From Neptuniibacter caesariensis (GTDB lineage: Bacteria > Pseudomonadota > Gammaproteobacteria > Pseudomonadales > Balneatricaceae): 64,000 nt of DNA. Made by a program: the position numbers and the translations under genes. The stretch covers positions 1,933,667 through 1,997,666 of the forward strand of contig NZ_CH724125.1 of assembly GCF_000153345.1 (NCBI RefSeq), written 5' to 3'. The first letter of the stretch is position 1. Each line of letters begins with the position of its first letter. The notes under the pieces are model-generated. The model saw nothing but the letters and a program-made list of their open reading frames with translations. It made no database searches and had not been told where the DNA came from. This document shows positions 1 to 10,073 of this stretch, in pieces.

Positions 1-89
1 GCGCGACTGTTAAAGGTCTTGCGGCAATGAAATCTCCGGAAGATGTTGCAGCTAAGCGTGGCAAGTCTGTAGAAGATATCCTGGGGTAA
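1..89 (+). CDS. rpsE: 30S ribosomal protein S5, C-terminal fragment
   Basis: Only the last 28 codons are in the window; the reading frame begins at position 3 and ends with TAA at 87-89. The residues read ATVKGLAAMKSPEDVAAKRG and then KSVEDILG, which match the C-terminal tail of bacterial S5 (a KRGKSVEEILG-type ending). S5 sits near the decoding centre and contributes to translational fidelity. The gene lies in the conserved spc order rpsE-rpmD-rplO-secY-rpmJ, six bases ahead of rpmD. The rest of the gene lies to the left of the window. Confidence 0.93.
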   Translation, partial: ATVKGLAAMKSPEDVAAKRGKSVEDILG

Positions 90-95
90 TCGATA

Positions 96-275
96 ATGGC
101 TAAGACTGTTAAAGTAACACTAGTACGCAGCCCTATCGGTACTCGTCCTAACCACAAACTGTGTGTTAAGGGCCTGGGTCTACGTCGAATTGGACACACA
201 GTAGAAGTGGAAGACACTCCTTCTGTACGTGGCATGATCAACAAAGTCAACTACCTGGTTCAGGTAGAAGACTAA
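96..275 (+). CDS. rpmD: 50S ribosomal protein L30
   Basis: A 59-residue protein beginning [20 protein letters not shown], with the L30 ferredoxin-like pattern and a central [12 protein letters not shown] segment. The length is that of the short bacterial L30 family. The gene follows rpsE by six bases and precedes rplO by 16, the standard spc operon order, which supports co-transcription. It has no visible promoter of its own. The start codon is the first ATG after the rpsE stop. Confidence 0.95.
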   Translation: MAKTVKVTLVRSPIGTRPNHKLCVKGLGLRRIGHTVEVEDTPSVRGMINKVNYLVQVED

Positions 276-291
276 TAAGGGAGTTCACAAC

Positions 292-726
292 ATGCGTCTG
301 AACACTCTGAGTCCTGCAGAAGGTTCTCGTAAAGCGGCTAAACGTGTTGGTCGTGGTATCGGTTCCGGTCTGGGCAAAACTTGTGGCCGTGGTCACAAGG
401 GTCAAAAATCCCGCTCCGGCGGTTCAGTTAAGCCAGGTTTTGAAGGTGGTCAGATGCCACTGCAGCGTCGTCTGCCAAAATTTGGTTTTACTTCTCGTAT
501 TGCTCGTTACGTTACAGAGATCCGTCTGAACGAACTTGCTAAGATCGAAGCTGAAGTAATTGATCTGGAAGCTTTGAAAGCAGCAGACATCATCAAGCAG
601 GAAATTAAATCTGCGAAGGTGATCTTGTCTGGTGAGATCAACAAGGCTGTCACTGTTAAAGGTCTTCGTGTGACCAAAGGTGCACAGGCTGCTATCGAAG
701 CTGCTGGCGGTAAAGTCGAGGCGTAA
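292..726 (+). CDS. rplO: 50S ribosomal protein L15
   Basis: 144 residues starting [20 protein letters not shown], followed by the Gly/Arg-rich N-terminal extension typical of L15 ([20 protein letters not shown]) that threads into 23S rRNA. The C-terminal half carries the globular domain ([22 protein letters not shown]). Length matches E. coli L15. A GGGAG ribosome binding site stands at 279-283. The stop codon directly abuts the secY ATG, so the two are probably translationally coupled, as in other spc operons. Confidence 0.97.
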   Translation: MRLNTLSPAEGSRKAAKRVGRGIGSGLGKTCGRGHKGQKSRSGGSVKPGFEGGQMPLQRRLPKFGFTSRIARYVTEIRLNELAKIEAEVIDLEALKAADIIKQEIKSAKVILSGEINKAVTVKGLRVTKGAQAAIEAAGGKVEA

Positions 727-2046
727 ATGGCTAATAAAGGACCAATACCAGCTGGAGCACAGAGCGGACTAGGCGAACTTAAATCTCGTCTGTTGTTCGT
801 TCTGTTGGCAATCGTGGTTTACCGTATCGGGGCACATATCCCGGTTCCTGGTATTAACCCAGATCGTCTGGCTGCTATGTTTGATCAGAATCAGGGCACA
901 ATCCTGAGTCTCTTTAATATGTTCTCCGGTGGTGCACTGGAGCGAATGAGTATACTGGCGTTGGGTATCATGCCGTACATCTCTGCATCGATTATCATGC
1001 AGCTGATGACTGTTGTTAGCCCAACCTTGGCTCAGTTAAAGAAAGAAGGTGAGGCTGGTCGTCGTAAGATCAACCAGTACACCCGTTACGGAACTGTGCT
1101 ACTTGCTACAATCCAATCCTTCGGCATGGCTGTAGGTTTGGCTAACCAGGGTATCGCATTCAGTGCTGATATCAGCTTCTACTTTGTTGCGGTTGTAACA
1201 CTGGTAGCTGGTGCTGTCTTCCTGATGTGGCTTGGTGAGCAGGTAACTGAGCGTGGTATCGGTAACGGTATCTCAATCCTGATCTTTGCTGGTATTGTGG
1301 CAGGTTTGCCTAGCGCAATCGGCCAGGCCTTTGAAGCAGCGCGTCAGGGTGACCTGAATATTCTTGCGTTGCTAGCTATCGCTGTACTCGCGATTGCTAC
1401 TGTTGGTTTCGTTGTATTTATGGAGCGCGGTCAACGCCGTATCACCATTAACTACGCGAAACGCCAGCAGGGTAATCGTGTTTTTGCGGCTCAGTCCAGT
1501 CACCTTCCTCTGAAGGTCAACATGGCTGGTGTGATTCCGCCGATTTTTGCATCCAGTATCCTGCTATTCCCTGCTTCAATGGGCCAATGGTTTGGCAACA
1601 GTGAAGGTATGGATTGGCTACAGAATGTAGCACTAGCGCTTGGCCCAGGTCAGCCGCTTTACATTCTACTGTTCTCGATCGCAATTATTTTCTTCTGCTA
1701 CTTCTACACAGCGATTGTATTCAATCCTAAGGACGTAGCGGATAACCTGAAGAAATCAGGTGCTTTTATCCCGGGGATTCGCCCAGGTGAGCAATCAGCA
1801 CGTTATATCGATACTGTGCTGGGTAGGCTGACACTGTTCGGTGCCCTGTATATCACTGCGGTATCTCTGATGCCTCAATTTATGGTGGTTGCAGCTAACG
1901 TACCGTTTTATTTCGGTGGCACATCGCTCCTGATCGTCGTAGTCGTCGTGATGGACTTTATGGCCCAGGTTCAGTCTCACTTGATGTCTCATCAATATGA
2001 GTCCCTGATGAAGAAGTCTAATCTCAAAGGTGGCCGCGCAAATTAA
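727..2046 (+). CDS. secY: Protein translocase subunit SecY
   Basis: 439 residues, with about ten hydrophobic segments spread along the chain and the well-conserved cytoplasmic loop [18 protein letters not shown]-like region (here [17 protein letters not shown]) that contacts SecA and the ribosome. SecY forms the channel of the SecYEG translocon in the inner membrane, exporting unfolded preproteins and inserting membrane proteins. N-terminal [20 protein letters not shown] and the plug-region segment [19 protein letters not shown] are family hallmarks. The ATG follows the rplO TAA with no gap. Its place between rplO and rpmJ is the usual one. Confidence 0.97.
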   Translation: MANKGPIPAGAQSGLGELKSRLLFVLLAIVVYRIGAHIPVPGINPDRLAAMFDQNQGTILSLFNMFSGGALERMSILALGIMPYISASIIMQLMTVVSPTLAQLKKEGEAGRRKINQYTRYGTVLLATIQSFGMAVGLANQGIAFSADISFYFVAVVTLVAGAVFLMWLGEQVTERGIGNGISILIFAGIVAGLPSAIGQAFEAARQGDLNILALLAIAVLAIATVGFVVFMERGQRRITINYAKRQQGNRVFAAQSSHLPLKVNMAGVIPPIFASSILLFPASMGQWFGNSEGMDWLQNVALALGPGQPLYILLFSIAIIFFCYFYTAIVFNPKDVADNLKKSGAFIPGIRPGEQSARYIDTVLGRLTLFGALYITAVSLMPQFMVVAANVPFYFGGTSLLIVVVVVMDFMAQVQSHLMSHQYESLMKKSNLKGGRAN

Positions 2047-2072
2047 TGCGTAATGGCTACATGGAGTAGATC

Positions 2073-2189
2073 ATGAAAGTACGTGCATCTGTTAAGAAGA
2101 TCTGCCGTAACTGCAAAATCGTTCGTCGTAACGGTTCAGTACGTGTGATCTGTAAAGTAGAGCCGCGTCACAAGCAGCGTCAGGGTTAA
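2073..2189 (+). CDS. rpmJ: 50S ribosomal protein L36
   Basis: A 38-residue protein: start [19 protein letters not shown], end [11 protein letters not shown]. Three Cys and one His (C11, C14, C27, H33 in the family pattern) form the zinc site of the zinc-binding class of L36. It is the last gene of the spc operon. The stop codon lies within the loop of a small hairpin at 2180-2199. Confidence 0.95.
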   Translation: MKVRASVKKICRNCKIVRRNGSVRVICKVEPRHKQRQG

Positions 2190-2199
2190 TTTACCCTGA
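2180..2199 (+). terminator. Possible spc operon terminator hairpin
   Basis: A 7-bp perfect inverted repeat (TCAGGGT at 2180-2186, ACCCTGA at 2193-2199) flanks the rpmJ stop codon and is followed by only TTT. The short T run makes it a weak terminator at best; it may just protect the 3' end or reduce read-through into the alpha operon. Confidence 0.4.
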
Positions 2200-2224
2200 T
2201 TTGGGCGCTGAAGGCGTGCAACAC

Positions 2225-2253
2225 TTGATTTAATTTTAATCAATGTGTATTAT
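2225..2253 (+). promoter_or_regulatory. Alpha operon promoter (rpsM-rplQ)
   Basis: A sigma-70 type pair: TTGATT (2225-2230), 17-base spacer, TATTAT (2248-2253). It is followed by a GC-rich stretch TGCGCGCC, the kind of discriminator found at stable-RNA and ribosomal protein promoters under ppGpp control. It lies in the gap between rpmJ and rpsM, where E. coli also starts the alpha operon. Seen in sequence; stringent control is inferred. Confidence 0.6.
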
Positions 2254-2288
2254 TGCGCGCCTTCTGCGAACAGAACAAAATTTTTACT

Positions 2289-2320
2289 GGTGTTCGTGGA
2301 CTTGTTCCAAACACCTTTTT
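2289..2320 (+). terminator. Terminator-like hairpin in the alpha operon leader
   Basis: GGTGTT (2289-2294) pairs with AACACC (2310-2315) and TGGA (2297-2300) with TCCA (2306-2309), leaving a 2-base bulge and a CTTGT loop; five T follow at 2316-2320. It sits after the promoter and 18 bases before the rpsM ATG, so every alpha transcript passes it. It could be an attenuator or part of an S4-binding leader structure. Confidence 0.5.
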
Positions 2321-2337
2321 ATGAACGGAGTAATAGA

Positions 2338-2694
2338 ATGGCCCGTATAGCTGGCGTCAACATTCCTGACAATAAGCATGCGGTAATTTCTCTGACTTAC
2401 ATTTACGGTATTGGCCGCACGACAGCGTCTGACATCTTGGAAGCTTGTGGTATTGCACCAAGCACTAAGATTGCTGATTTGTCTGATGAACAATTGGACA
2501 TCGTTCGTGGAGAAGTTGCTAAATTTACTGTTGAAGGCGACCTGCGTCGTGAAATTTCCATGAGCATCAAACGTTTGATGGATCTTGGTTGTTTCCGCGG
2601 CATTCGCCACCGCCGAAACCTACCGGTTCGCGGTCAGCGTAGTAAAACTAACGCGCGCACTCGAAAAGGCCCGCGTAAGCCGATCCGTAAATAA
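2338..2694 (+). CDS. rpsM: 30S ribosomal protein S13
   Basis: 118 residues beginning [20 protein letters not shown] and ending in the basic tail [15 protein letters not shown], the exact architecture of S13, which bridges the 30S head to the 50S subunit (bridge B1) and touches the P-site tRNA. The reading frame stays open upstream to 2245, but the ATG at 2338 has the family's N-terminus and a GGAG site at 2326-2329, so the longer version is rejected. First gene of the alpha operon. Confidence 0.96.
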   Translation: MARIAGVNIPDNKHAVISLTYIYGIGRTTASDILEACGIAPSTKIADLSDEQLDIVRGEVAKFTVEGDLRREISMSIKRLMDLGCFRGIRHRRNLPVRGQRSKTNARTRKGPRKPIRK

Positions 2695-2719
2695 GTGGTA
2701 AGCGATAGGAATTCCGAAT

Positions 2720-3109
2720 ATGGCAAAGCCAGGTAATCGCACACGCAAAAAAGTGAAGAAGCAAATAGCTGATGGCTTCGCGCACATCCATGCTTCTTTT
2801 AACAATACGATCATTACAATTACCGATCGTCAGGGTAACGCTCTTTCTTGGGCAACTGCGGGTGGCTCCGGCTTCCGTGGTTCTCGTAAGAGTACCCCTT
2901 TCGCTGCTCAGGTTGCGGCTGAGCGCGCTGGACAGGCTGCATTAGAATATGGCCTGAAAAACTTAGACGTATTTGTAAAAGGCCCAGGACCAGGTCGCGA
3001 ATCAGCGGTTCGTGCTCTGAATGCTGTAGGCTACAAAATTGCAAATATCACTGACGTGACGCCAATCCCTCACAATGGTTGTCGTCCACCGAAGAAACGT
3101 CGCGTTTAA
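2720..3109 (+). CDS. rpsK: 30S ribosomal protein S11
   Basis: 129 residues. It begins [20 protein letters not shown] and includes [20 protein letters not shown] and the C-terminal [19 protein letters not shown], all signature S11 segments. S11 forms part of the 30S platform around the E-site mRNA path. It follows rpsM by 25 bases in the canonical rpsM-rpsK-rpsD-rpoA-rplQ order. A GGAATT site precedes the ATG. Confidence 0.97.
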   Translation: MAKPGNRTRKKVKKQIADGFAHIHASFNNTIITITDRQGNALSWATAGGSGFRGSRKSTPFAAQVAAERAGQAALEYGLKNLDVFVKGPGPGRESAVRALNAVGYKIANITDVTPIPHNGCRPPKKRRV

Positions 3110-3124
3110 TCTGGAGACGGTAAT

Positions 3125-3745
3125 ATGGCTCGTTATCTTGGACCAAAGTGCAAGCTGTCTCGTAGGGAAGGTACTGACCTTTTCCTGAAGAGTGGCGTAC
3201 GTGCACTGGACAGCAAGTGTAAAGCTGAGACTGTCCCTGGTGTTCACGGCGCTCGTCGTGGTCGTTTATCCGACTACGGCCTGCAGCTACGTGAAAAACA
3301 GAAAGTTCGTCGTATGTACGGCGTTCTGGAACGACAGTTCCGTAGTTATTATAAAGAAGCGGCTCGTCGCAGTGGTGCAACAGGTGAAAACCTTCTGCAA
3401 CTGCTGGAAGGCCGTTTGGACAACGTTGTATATCGTATGGGATTCGGCTCTACTCGTGCCGAAGCTCGTCAGATCGTATCTCACCGTTCTATCACTGTGA
3501 ACGGCCAGGTTGTGAACATTGCTTCATACCAGGTTAAAGCAGGTGATGTTGTGGCTGTACGTGAAAAGGCTAAAACTCAGCTGCGTATCAAAAACGCACT
3601 TGAGCTTGCTGGCCAGCGTGCTGCAGTAGAATGGGTTGAGGTAGACGCTGGTAAAATGGAAGGTACTTACAAAGCTACCCCAGAGCGTTCTGATCTGTCT
3701 GCTGATATCAATGAACAGCTGATTGTAGAGCTGTACTCTAAGTAA
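3125..3745 (+). CDS. rpsD: 30S ribosomal protein S4
   Basis: 206 residues starting [20 protein letters not shown]; it contains an N-terminal rRNA-binding part and an S4 domain around residues 95-160 ([20 protein letters not shown]). S4 starts 30S assembly and in E. coli is the translational repressor of the alpha operon, binding the rpsM leader. That makes the unusual leader hairpin ahead of rpsM of interest here. Preceded by GGAGACGG at 3113-3120. Confidence 0.97.
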   Translation: MARYLGPKCKLSRREGTDLFLKSGVRALDSKCKAETVPGVHGARRGRLSDYGLQLREKQKVRRMYGVLERQFRSYYKEAARRSGATGENLLQLLEGRLDNVVYRMGFGSTRAEARQIVSHRSITVNGQVVNIASYQVKAGDVVAVREKAKTQLRIKNALELAGQRAAVEWVEVDAGKMEGTYKATPERSDLSADINEQLIVELYSK

Positions 3746-3769
3746 TTTTTAACTTTATTTGGTGGAAAT

Positions 3770-4774
3770 ATGCAGCGTTCGGTAAATGAGTTTCTAAGTC
3801 CACGTCACATCGACGTACAGGAAATCAGCAAAACGCGCGCGAAAGTGACTCTTGAGCCGCTTGAGCGTGGGTTTGGCCATACGCTGGGCAATGCATTACG
3901 CCGCATTCTTCTTTCTTCTATGCCGGGTTGTGCCGTAACAGAAGTTGAGATTGATGGCGTACTGCATGAGTACAGCACAATTGAAGGTGTTCAGGAAGAT
4001 GTTATTGAGATCCTCCTGAACCTGAAAGGGATTGCCGTGTTGTTGCACAACAACGACGAAGCAGTCCTGACTCTGAGCAAATCTGAAGCAGGTCCTGTAA
4101 CTGCTGGTGATATTCAACTGAATCAGGATGTTGAAATCGCTAACCCGGACCACGTTATTGCTCACCTTAATGAAGGTGCGAGTCTTAACATGCAGCTGAC
4201 AATTGGTCGTGGCCGTGGCTACGTACCAGCTGATCTGCGTGTATCTGATGAAGAAGAGACTCGTGCAATTGGTCGTCTGCAGCTGGATGCTACTTTCAGC
4301 CCAGTACGTCGCGTTTCCTACGTAGTAGAAAGCGCTCGTGTAGAACAGCGTACTGACCTGGATAAACTGGTTATCGATATCGAATCTAACGGTACGATCG
4401 ATCCAGAAGAAGCTATCCGCCGCGCCGCTACTATCTTACAGCAACAGCTTATTGTGTTTGTTGACCTGGAAGATGGTGCAGATCAGGCTAAGGATGAACC
4501 AGAAGAGCCGGAAATTGATCCAATTCTTCTGCGTCCTGTAGATGATCTGGAGCTGACTGTACGTTCCGCCAACTGTCTGAAAGCAGAACAGATCTACTAC
4601 ATTGGTGATCTGATCCAGCGTACAGAGGTTGAACTGCTGAAGACTCCGAACTTGGGTAAGAAGTCGTTGACAGAAATCAAAGACGTACTTGCATCTAAGG
4701 GTCTGTCCCTGGGTATGCGTCTTGAAAACTGGCCACCGGCTAGCTTGAAGAACGACGACAAAGTCGCTTCCTGA
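3770..4774 (+). CDS. rpoA: DNA-directed RNA polymerase subunit alpha
   Basis: 334 residues. The N-terminal domain (about 1-235) contains the dimerisation and assembly core ([20 protein letters not shown]). A flexible acidic linker follows ([17 protein letters not shown]). The C-terminal domain (about 250-325) holds the helix-hairpin-helix that binds UP elements and activators ([20 protein letters not shown], then [16 protein letters not shown]). It acts as the scaffold of RNA polymerase. Its position between rpsD and rplQ is universal among proteobacteria. SD GGTGGA stands eight bases upstream. Confidence 0.98.
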   Translation: MQRSVNEFLSPRHIDVQEISKTRAKVTLEPLERGFGHTLGNALRRILLSSMPGCAVTEVEIDGVLHEYSTIEGVQEDVIEILLNLKGIAVLLHNNDEAVLTLSKSEAGPVTAGDIQLNQDVEIANPDHVIAHLNEGASLNMQLTIGRGRGYVPADLRVSDEEETRAIGRLQLDATFSPVRRVSYVVESARVEQRTDLDKLVIDIESNGTIDPEEAIRRAATILQQQLIVFVDLEDGADQAKDEPEEPEIDPILLRPVDDLELTVRSANCLKAEQIYYIGDLIQRTEVELLKTPNLGKKSLTEIKDVLASKGLSLGMRLENWPPASLKNDDKVAS

Positions 4775-4813
4775 TTCGGCGATTATAACTGACTGGTTTG
4801 GTAGGGATTTATC

Positions 4814-5200
4814 ATGCGTCATCGTAAATCTGGTCGTAAATTAAGCCGTACCAGTGCGCACCGCAAAGCTATGTTTAAAAACATGGCAGTTTCTTTGTTT
4901 GAGCACGAGTTGATTCGTACAACTCTGCCTAAAGCAAAAGAACTGCGTAGCTATGCAGAGCCACTGATCACACTGGCTAAGAACGACACTGTTGCGAACC
5001 GCCGTTTGGCATTCGCACGTACTGGCAACAAAGTTGCTGTAGGTAAACTATTCAACGAGCTGGGCCCGCGTTACAACGCTCGTCCTGGTGGTTACGTTCG
5101 TATCCTGAAGTGCGGTTTCCGCCCAGGCGACAACGCACCAATGGCTTACGTTGAGCTAGTTGATCGTCCAGCTGTTGAAGCTGACGAAGCTGAAGATTAA
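4814..5200 (+). CDS. rplQ: 50S ribosomal protein L17
   Basis: 128 residues beginning [20 protein letters not shown], with [20 protein letters not shown] next, which is the L17 hallmark. The C-terminal end is acidic (AVEADEAED). L17 lies near the polypeptide exit tunnel. This is the last gene of the alpha operon and is closed by a strong terminator 16 bases after the stop codon. Confidence 0.97.
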   Translation: MRHRKSGRKLSRTSAHRKAMFKNMAVSLFEHELIRTTLPKAKELRSYAEPLITLAKNDTVANRRLAFARTGNKVAVGKLFNELGPRYNARPGGYVRILKCGFRPGDNAPMAYVELVDRPAVEADEAED

Positions 5201-5215
5201 GATTTCTTGATCATC

Positions 5216-5244
5216 AAAAAACCCGGCCTTGTGCCGGGTTTTTT
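5216..5244. terminator. Bidirectional terminator after rplQ
   Basis: A 12-bp perfect stem (5216-5227 with 5233-5244), loop CTTGT, with A-run and T-run at the two ends. It closes the rplQ transcript on the plus strand and the cytochrome gene on the minus strand. Confidence 0.92.
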
Positions 5245-5271
5245 ATTGTCTCGATTAATCAGTTTTAATTT

Positions 5272-5697
5272 CTATTTTCTGTAATCGTTATGGCAGGACT
5301 TACAGGTTTGTGTCAGTGCTTTAAACGCAGCTGTTGCCGCTGAAATATCTTTCGCTATACCTGCCTGATTCAGCTTGTTTGAAGCTTCAATTTGTTCCTG
5401 TGCTTTACGCTCAAATTGATCGAATTCCTGCCAAATATTATCTAATGCTTCTGACGGATGTGGGTTAGAGCCTGCAGGAAATAGCTTGGTAAGTTGTTTT
5501 GCCCACAGGTTGATCGATGCAGCTTCTTTTGTAATGGTCACAAAGTCCTGTGCTTTTAAAGCTTTCTTCAGGGCTTTAACGGATGCTTTAGATTCTTTGA
5601 ATTGGTCCATACGCTCCTTTACGACGCCGGTCGCACCTGAATGCGACCATGCCGTTGTAGAGCAGGCGATTAATCCAACCACTAAAGCTTTTTTCAT
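5272..5697 (-). CDS. Periplasmic class II (c-556/c'-type) monohaem cytochrome c
   Basis: A Sec signal peptide (MKKALVVGLIACSTTAWS) leads into an all-helical body rich in Lys, Ala and Glu, and a single haem-binding motif CKSCH lies seven residues from the C-terminal end (CKSCHNDYRK). A haem motif at the extreme C-terminus of a four-helix bundle is the mark of class II cytochromes c (cytochrome c' and c-556). The physiological partner cannot be told. Start codons in frame also exist at 5706, 5709 and 5718; I chose 5697 because it gives the cleanest signal peptide, but the ribosome binding site does not settle it. Transcribed toward the rplQ terminator. Confidence 0.8.
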   Translation of the reverse strand: MKKALVVGLIACSTTAWSHSGATGVVKERMDQFKESKASVKALKKALKAQDFVTITKEAASINLWAKQLTKLFPAGSNPHPSEALDNIWQEFDQFERKAQEQIEASNKLNQAGIAKDISAATAAFKALTQTCKSCHNDYRK

Positions 5698-5738
5698 ATA
5701 TCTCATCATTAATCTCATTCTGTCTAGCGACTAGCGTA

Positions 5739-8561
5739 TTACTTTAGCATTTGCTTTAAGAAGCGCCCGGTATGGGAGGCAGGGTTCTGAGCAACCTCTT
5801 CAGGGGTACCTTCAGCAATAATATAGCCACCCTTAACACCGCCCTCCGGTCCGAGGTCGACTATCCAGTCAGCGGTCTTAATCACATCAAGATTATGCTC
5901 AATAACTACAATGGTGTTGCCGTGGTCTCGTAGTCTATTTAGTACATTAAGAAGCTGCTGTATATCGTAGAAATGTAAACCTGTTGTTGGTTCATCCAGA
6001 ATGTACAGTGTTTTTCCGGTATCTCGCTTTGAGAGTTCCTTAGCAAGCTTGACGCGTTGCGCTTCGCCACCAGAGAGGGTTGTTGCTGCTTGCCCCAGTC
6101 GAATGTAAGACAGGCCTACGTCCATCAGTGTTTGTAAGCGTCTGGCCAGGGCTGGGATAGCATCAAAAAATTCACGTGCATCTTCAATTGTCAGGTCCAA
6201 CACCTCGTGGATGTTTTTACCTTTATATTTGATCTCAAGTGTCTCGCGGTTATAGCGTTTACCTTTACACACATCGCAAGGGACATAAACATCTGGAAGA
6301 AAGTGCATTTCTACCTTGATAACGCCATCGCCCTGACAGGCTTCACAGCGTCCGCCTTTCACATTAAAACTGAAGCGGCCTGGCTTATAACCACGCGAGC
6401 GTGCTTCTTGAGTGCCTGCAAACAGTTCACGCACTGGGGTAAAGATGCCGGTATATGTTGCTGGGTTAGATCTGGGTGTACGTCCGATGGGGCTCTGATC
6501 AATATCGATGACTTTATCGAAATTGTTCATGCCCGTGATGGTTTTATAAGGGGCTGCATCCAGCGTAGTTGCATTGTTTAGCTCGGTTGCGGCAATCGGA
6601 TACAAGGTGCTGTTAATTAGAGTGGATTTGCCTGATCCGGATACGCCTGTGATACAGGTAAATAAGCCCACGGGTATTTTAAGATCTACTTCGTTGAGGT
6701 TGTTGCCTGTGGCGCCCTTAAGCTCGAGTTGTTTTTTTGGATCGGCAGTATGACGTTGCAATGGAATCGCGATCTCTTTAGCGCCGCTCAGGTATTGCCC
6801 AGTCACTGATTCCGGGTTACTCATCACCTCATCAGGTTTCCCTGCTGCTATCACCTGGCCGCCATGGACGCCCGCCCCAGGGCCAATATCAATGACATAA
6901 TCGGCAAGGCGAATAGCGTCTTCGTCATGCTCTACAACGATTACCGTATTACCTAGATCACGTAAGTGCACGAGTGTTTTCAGTAAGCGTTCGTTATCAC
7001 GCTGGTGTAAACCTATTGATGGCTCATCCAGGATATACATAACACCCACCAGGCCCGCACCTATTTGGCTGGCCAGACGAATACGCTGGGCTTCACCACC
7101 GGATAGGGTGTCAGCGTTACGATCGAGTGAGAGATATTCCAGGCCAACATTTACCAGGAAGCTCAAGCGTTCCCGAATCTCTTTGAGGATTTTTTCTGCA
7201 ATTTCACCTTGTTTGCCGGTCAGGTGTAATTGTTCAAAGTACTCAAGGCTTTCGCCAATCGGCTTTTTGACCAGATCAGGCAATGTGTGTTGATCAATAT
7301 ATACATGACGGGCATCCCGGCGCAGTCGGCTTCCGTTACAGGACGGACAAGGCTGCATGTTCAGATATTTAGCCAGGTCTTCACGAACAGTATCAGATTC
7401 TGTTTCCCGATAACGACGTTCTAGATTATTTAGGACGCCCTCGAAGGGGTGGGCCTTATTGATAATATCGCCACGATCATTCAGATAGCGAAAGGTAACG
7501 GTTTCGCTGCCGCTACCTTCGAGGACAATTTTCTGGTGCTTCTTGTCTAAATCCTTGAACGGGGTATCTATATCGAAGCCGTATTGTTCCGCGACTGCTT
7601 TAAGTTGCTGGAAGTAATACAAACTGCGGCGATCCCAGCCACGAATTGCCCCTTCAGAAATGGTTAGCTTGTTATCATGGACCACTTTGCTAGGGTCAAA
7701 GTATTGCTTAACCCCAAGACCGTCACAGCTAGGGCATGCACCATGTGGATTGTTAAATGAGAATAGACGGGGTTCCAGCTCTTGAATGCTGTGTCCGCAT
7801 TCTGGGCAGGCAAAGCGTGCCGAAAAGATCAATTCAGTTTGGCCGCCGTCCATGTATGCAACCTTAGCGATGCCATCTGTAAGGTTTAGTGCTGTTTCAA
7901 ACGATTCTGCCAGACGTGTTTGTAAATCCTGGCGTACTTTAAAACGGTCAATGACCACTTCAATATCATGTTTTTTGTTCTTATCCAGCTCTGGAGCGCT
8001 GTCCAAATCAACCACGATGCCGTCGATGCGTGCGCGGATGAAGCCTTCAGCGCGAAGGTTGCTTATGGTATGTAAGTGCTCACCTTTTCGTCCCTGCACT
8101 ACTGGCGCAAGCAACATCATCTTAGAGCCTTCTTCCAACTCCAGCACTTGATCGACCATCTGGCTGATCGTTTGCGCGTCGAGCGGCAGGTCATGATCAG
8201 GGCAGCGTGGTTCGCCGGCTCTGGCGAACAGCAGGCGCAGGTAATCATAGATTTCCGTAATGGTACCTACTGTTGAGCGGGGGTTGTGCGATGTAGATTT
8301 CTGCTCGATTGAGATGGCGGGGGAGAGGCCTTCAATATGGTCGACCTCAGGCTTTTCCATCATCGAAAGGAACTGACGAGCGTATGTCGATAGTGATTCT
8401 ACATAACGGCGCTGGCCCTCAGCATATAAGGTGTCAAAGGCTAAGGAGGATTTCCCCGAACCTGAAAGACCGGTAATAACGATCAATTTGTCCCTGGGGA
8501 TTTCCAGGTCAATGCCTTTCAGGTTGTGGGTACGGGCACCGCGGACCAGAATCTTATCCAT
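5739..8561 (-). CDS. uvrA: UvrABC system protein A (excision nuclease damage sensor)
   Basis: About 940 residues, starting [20 protein letters not shown] at the ATG 8559-8561; an in-frame TTG four codons upstream is rejected because family members start at MDKI and GAGAG lies just ahead of the ATG. It has two ABC ATPase modules, with Walker A motifs [12 protein letters not shown] and [12 protein letters not shown] and two LSGGEAQR signatures. Two zinc-finger CxxC pairs are seen (CPECG/CPSCD and CEACQ/CDVCK). UvrA dimers recognise bulky DNA damage and load UvrB. The gene is divergent from ssb, the same arrangement as in E. coli, but no canonical LexA box was found between them. Confidence 0.97.
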   Translation of the reverse strand: MDKILVRGARTHNLKGIDLEIPRDKLIVITGLSGSGKSSLAFDTLYAEGQRRYVESLSTYARQFLSMMEKPEVDHIEGLSPAISIEQKSTSHNPRSTVGTITEIYDYLRLLFARAGEPRCPDHDLPLDAQTISQMVDQVLELEEGSKMMLLAPVVQGRKGEHLHTISNLRAEGFIRARIDGIVVDLDSAPELDKNKKHDIEVVIDRFKVRQDLQTRLAESFETALNLTDGIAKVAYMDGGQTELIFSARFACPECGHSIQELEPRLFSFNNPHGACPSCDGLGVKQYFDPSKVVHDNKLTISEGAIRGWDRRSLYYFQQLKAVAEQYGFDIDTPFKDLDKKHQKIVLEGSGSETVTFRYLNDRGDIINKAHPFEGVLNNLERRYRETESDTVREDLAKYLNMQPCPSCNGSRLRRDARHVYIDQHTLPDLVKKPIGESLEYFEQLHLTGKQGEIAEKILKEIRERLSFLVNVGLEYLSLDRNADTLSGGEAQRIRLASQIGAGLVGVMYILDEPSIGLHQRDNERLLKTLVHLRDLGNTVIVVEHDEDAIRLADYVIDIGPGAGVHGGQVIAAGKPDEVMSNPESVTGQYLSGAKEIAIPLQRHTADPKKQLELKGATGNNLNEVDLKIPVGLFTCITGVSGSGKSTLINSTLYPIAATELNNATTLDAAPYKTITGMNNFDKVIDIDQSPIGRTPRSNPATYTGIFTPVRELFAGTQEARSRGYKPGRFSFNVKGGRCEACQGDGVIKVEMHFLPDVYVPCDVCKGKRYNRETLEIKYKGKNIHEVLDLTIEDAREFFDAIPALARRLQTLMDVGLSYIRLGQAATTLSGGEAQRVKLAKELSKRDTGKTLYILDEPTTGLHFYDIQQLLNVLNRLRDHGNTIVVIEHNLDVIKTADWIVDLGPEGGVKGGYIIAEGTPEEVAQNPASHTGRFLKQMLK

Positions 8562-8758
8562 AATGGCTCTCAAAGCTGAACAACAAAACCCGTCATTATA
8601 AAGACTTTTGATGATCGCTGAACAACTATCTCAGTGAATCTTATTCCACACAATTAGGCTGTTGATAACTATGGGACTCCGCTGCCTGTCATGTTAAGCT
8701 TGGCGGTTACACGCGCAGATTGAAAGTCTGTTGTGATTAAAGATTTTTGGAGAAGAAA

Positions 8759-9316
8759 ATGGCACGTGGTGTTAACAAAGTAATCTTAGTTGGTAATCTG
8801 GGCGGAGATCCGGAAGTACGTTATATGCCAAACGGCAATGCTGTAACTAACGTAACCATCGCAACGTCTGAATCATGGAAAGATAAGCAGACAGGCCAGC
8901 AGCAGGAACGTACTGAATGGCACCGTGTTGTTTTCTTTAATCGTCTGGCTGAAATTGCTGGCGAGTACATGCGCAAAGGCGGCAAAGTTTATGTAGAAGG
9001 TGCGTTGCGTACCCGTAAGTGGCAGGACCAGAGTGGTCAGGATCGCTACACTACTGAGATTGTTGCAAGCGAGATGCAGCTACTGGATAGCCGTGGCGGT
9101 AACGAAGGTGGTTATGCTCCTCAGCAACAGCAGGGTGGATATGCACAGCAGCCTCAGCAGCAGGCAGCACCTGCACCGCAGATGGCACCACAGGCTGCGC
9201 CTCAACAGGCTCCTCAGCAAGCACCGCAGATGCAGCAGCGTCCTGCGCCTACGCCTCAGCAACCTCCTCAGCCAGCGCCAGGTTTTGATGACTTTGATGA
9301 TGATATCCCGTTCTAA
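8759..9316 (+). CDS. ssb: Single-stranded DNA-binding protein
   Basis: 185 residues from the ATG at 8759, which has GGAGAAG at 8749-8755; an upstream in-frame TTG at 8747 overlaps that site and is rejected. The OB-fold covers residues 1-110 ([20 protein letters not shown] at the start). It is followed by a low-complexity linker of Gln, Pro and Ala, and then the acidic tip DFDDDIPF, which docks partner proteins such as exonuclease I and PriA. SSB coats single-stranded DNA in replication and repair. Followed by a terminator. Confidence 0.97.
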   Translation: MARGVNKVILVGNLGGDPEVRYMPNGNAVTNVTIATSESWKDKQTGQQQERTEWHRVVFFNRLAEIAGEYMRKGGKVYVEGALRTRKWQDQSGQDRYTTEIVASEMQLLDSRGGNEGGYAPQQQQGGYAQQPQQQAAPAPQMAPQAAPQQAPQQAPQMQQRPAPTPQQPPQPAPGFDDFDDDIPF

Positions 9317-9341
9317 GTCTAAACCTGCTTAGATATTCTCC

Positions 9342-9375
9342 AAATAAGCCTCGCTCATGCGGGGCTTATTTGTTT
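9342..9375 (+). terminator. Terminator after ssb
   Basis: A 13-base arm (9342-9354) pairs with 9359-9371 with one wobble; loop TCAT; ends in a T-rich run (TTTGTTT). Confidence 0.85.
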
Positions 9376-9466
9376 CAGACTGTTCTCCTTATTTTCTCCA
9401 TGATTTGCTCAATTTTTATCCATAGTCAGGCGCTATCTTTACCTTCAGACAAGGGAGGGAAAGATA

Positions 9467-9901
9467 ATGGCGCACTATGTATTGGTAACGTTGATTGTTG
9501 TTTGTGTTCTGTTGATGTTGAAAATTCAGATTCAGCATCGCCGGAAACTGTCGGGTATCGGGGGCGAGTTCAGTGAAAAAATGGCTGTGGATAAATCGGC
9601 TCGTGGTCGTCGCTTTAAAGGGTACGAGATAAAAGCCAATGGGGATTGTTGCAGAGCAGTGAAACCCTTGCTTAACCGGACGCTCAGATCTTCTGAGATT
9701 AAAGATCTGCCTTTGGCTACCTGTGATCAGTCTGTGTGTCAATGTCAGCGCAAATTAGTTGGCGAAAGGCGTAAGGTTGAGCGGCGCCAGCGAGACGATC
9801 GAAGAAGTGAAATTCGCTTTAAGCCCGGTTCACGAGACCGCCGGATCCATCAGGGCCGTCGTCAGAAAGATAATCTATGGGGTGGGGGTTATATCGGTTA
9901 A
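9467..9901 (+). CDS. Membrane-anchored protein of unknown function with Arg/Asp-rich tail
   Basis: 144 residues. An N-terminal hydrophobic segment (about residues 4-20) acts as a membrane anchor. A middle part reads CDQSVCQC (a Cys cluster near residues 86-93), with one further Cys pair (DCCRAV) near 61-62. The C-terminal third is strongly charged, with repeated RR and DRR motifs (RRKVERRQRDDRRSE, SRDRRIHQGRR). Similar small proteins with a Cys cluster and ERR/DRR tails occur in pseudomonads, from memory, without assigned function. A strong GGGAGGG site precedes the ATG. The Cys cluster could bind a metal; this is a guess. Confidence 0.65.
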   Translation: MAHYVLVTLIVVCVLLMLKIQIQHRRKLSGIGGEFSEKMAVDKSARGRRFKGYEIKANGDCCRAVKPLLNRTLRSSEIKDLPLATCDQSVCQCQRKLVGERRKVERRQRDDRRSEIRFKPGSRDRRIHQGRRQKDNLWGGGYIG

Positions 9902-10073
9902 CTGGGTTGAAAATAAAAAGCCGGGTTTTAACTAGTTGCGGTGCTCCCTAGGCCTGATCTATAGATTAAGGTATATTTTTGCCATTGTGTTTGGTGGGGG
10001 AGCACTCGATGCCTAAGTTTCAATCAGGCATTTGGACTCGTTCAGTTGTGAGTGGTTACTGGAGAGTCTGAAA

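Noticed and set aside
8618-8634. LexA-like CTG...CAG element between uvrA and ssb
   Set aside because: The spacer is 11 bases (CTG-N11-CAG), one too many for the standard CTG-N10-CAG SOS box, and the centre is not AT-alternating. No canonical LexA box was found, so SOS control is not claimed.
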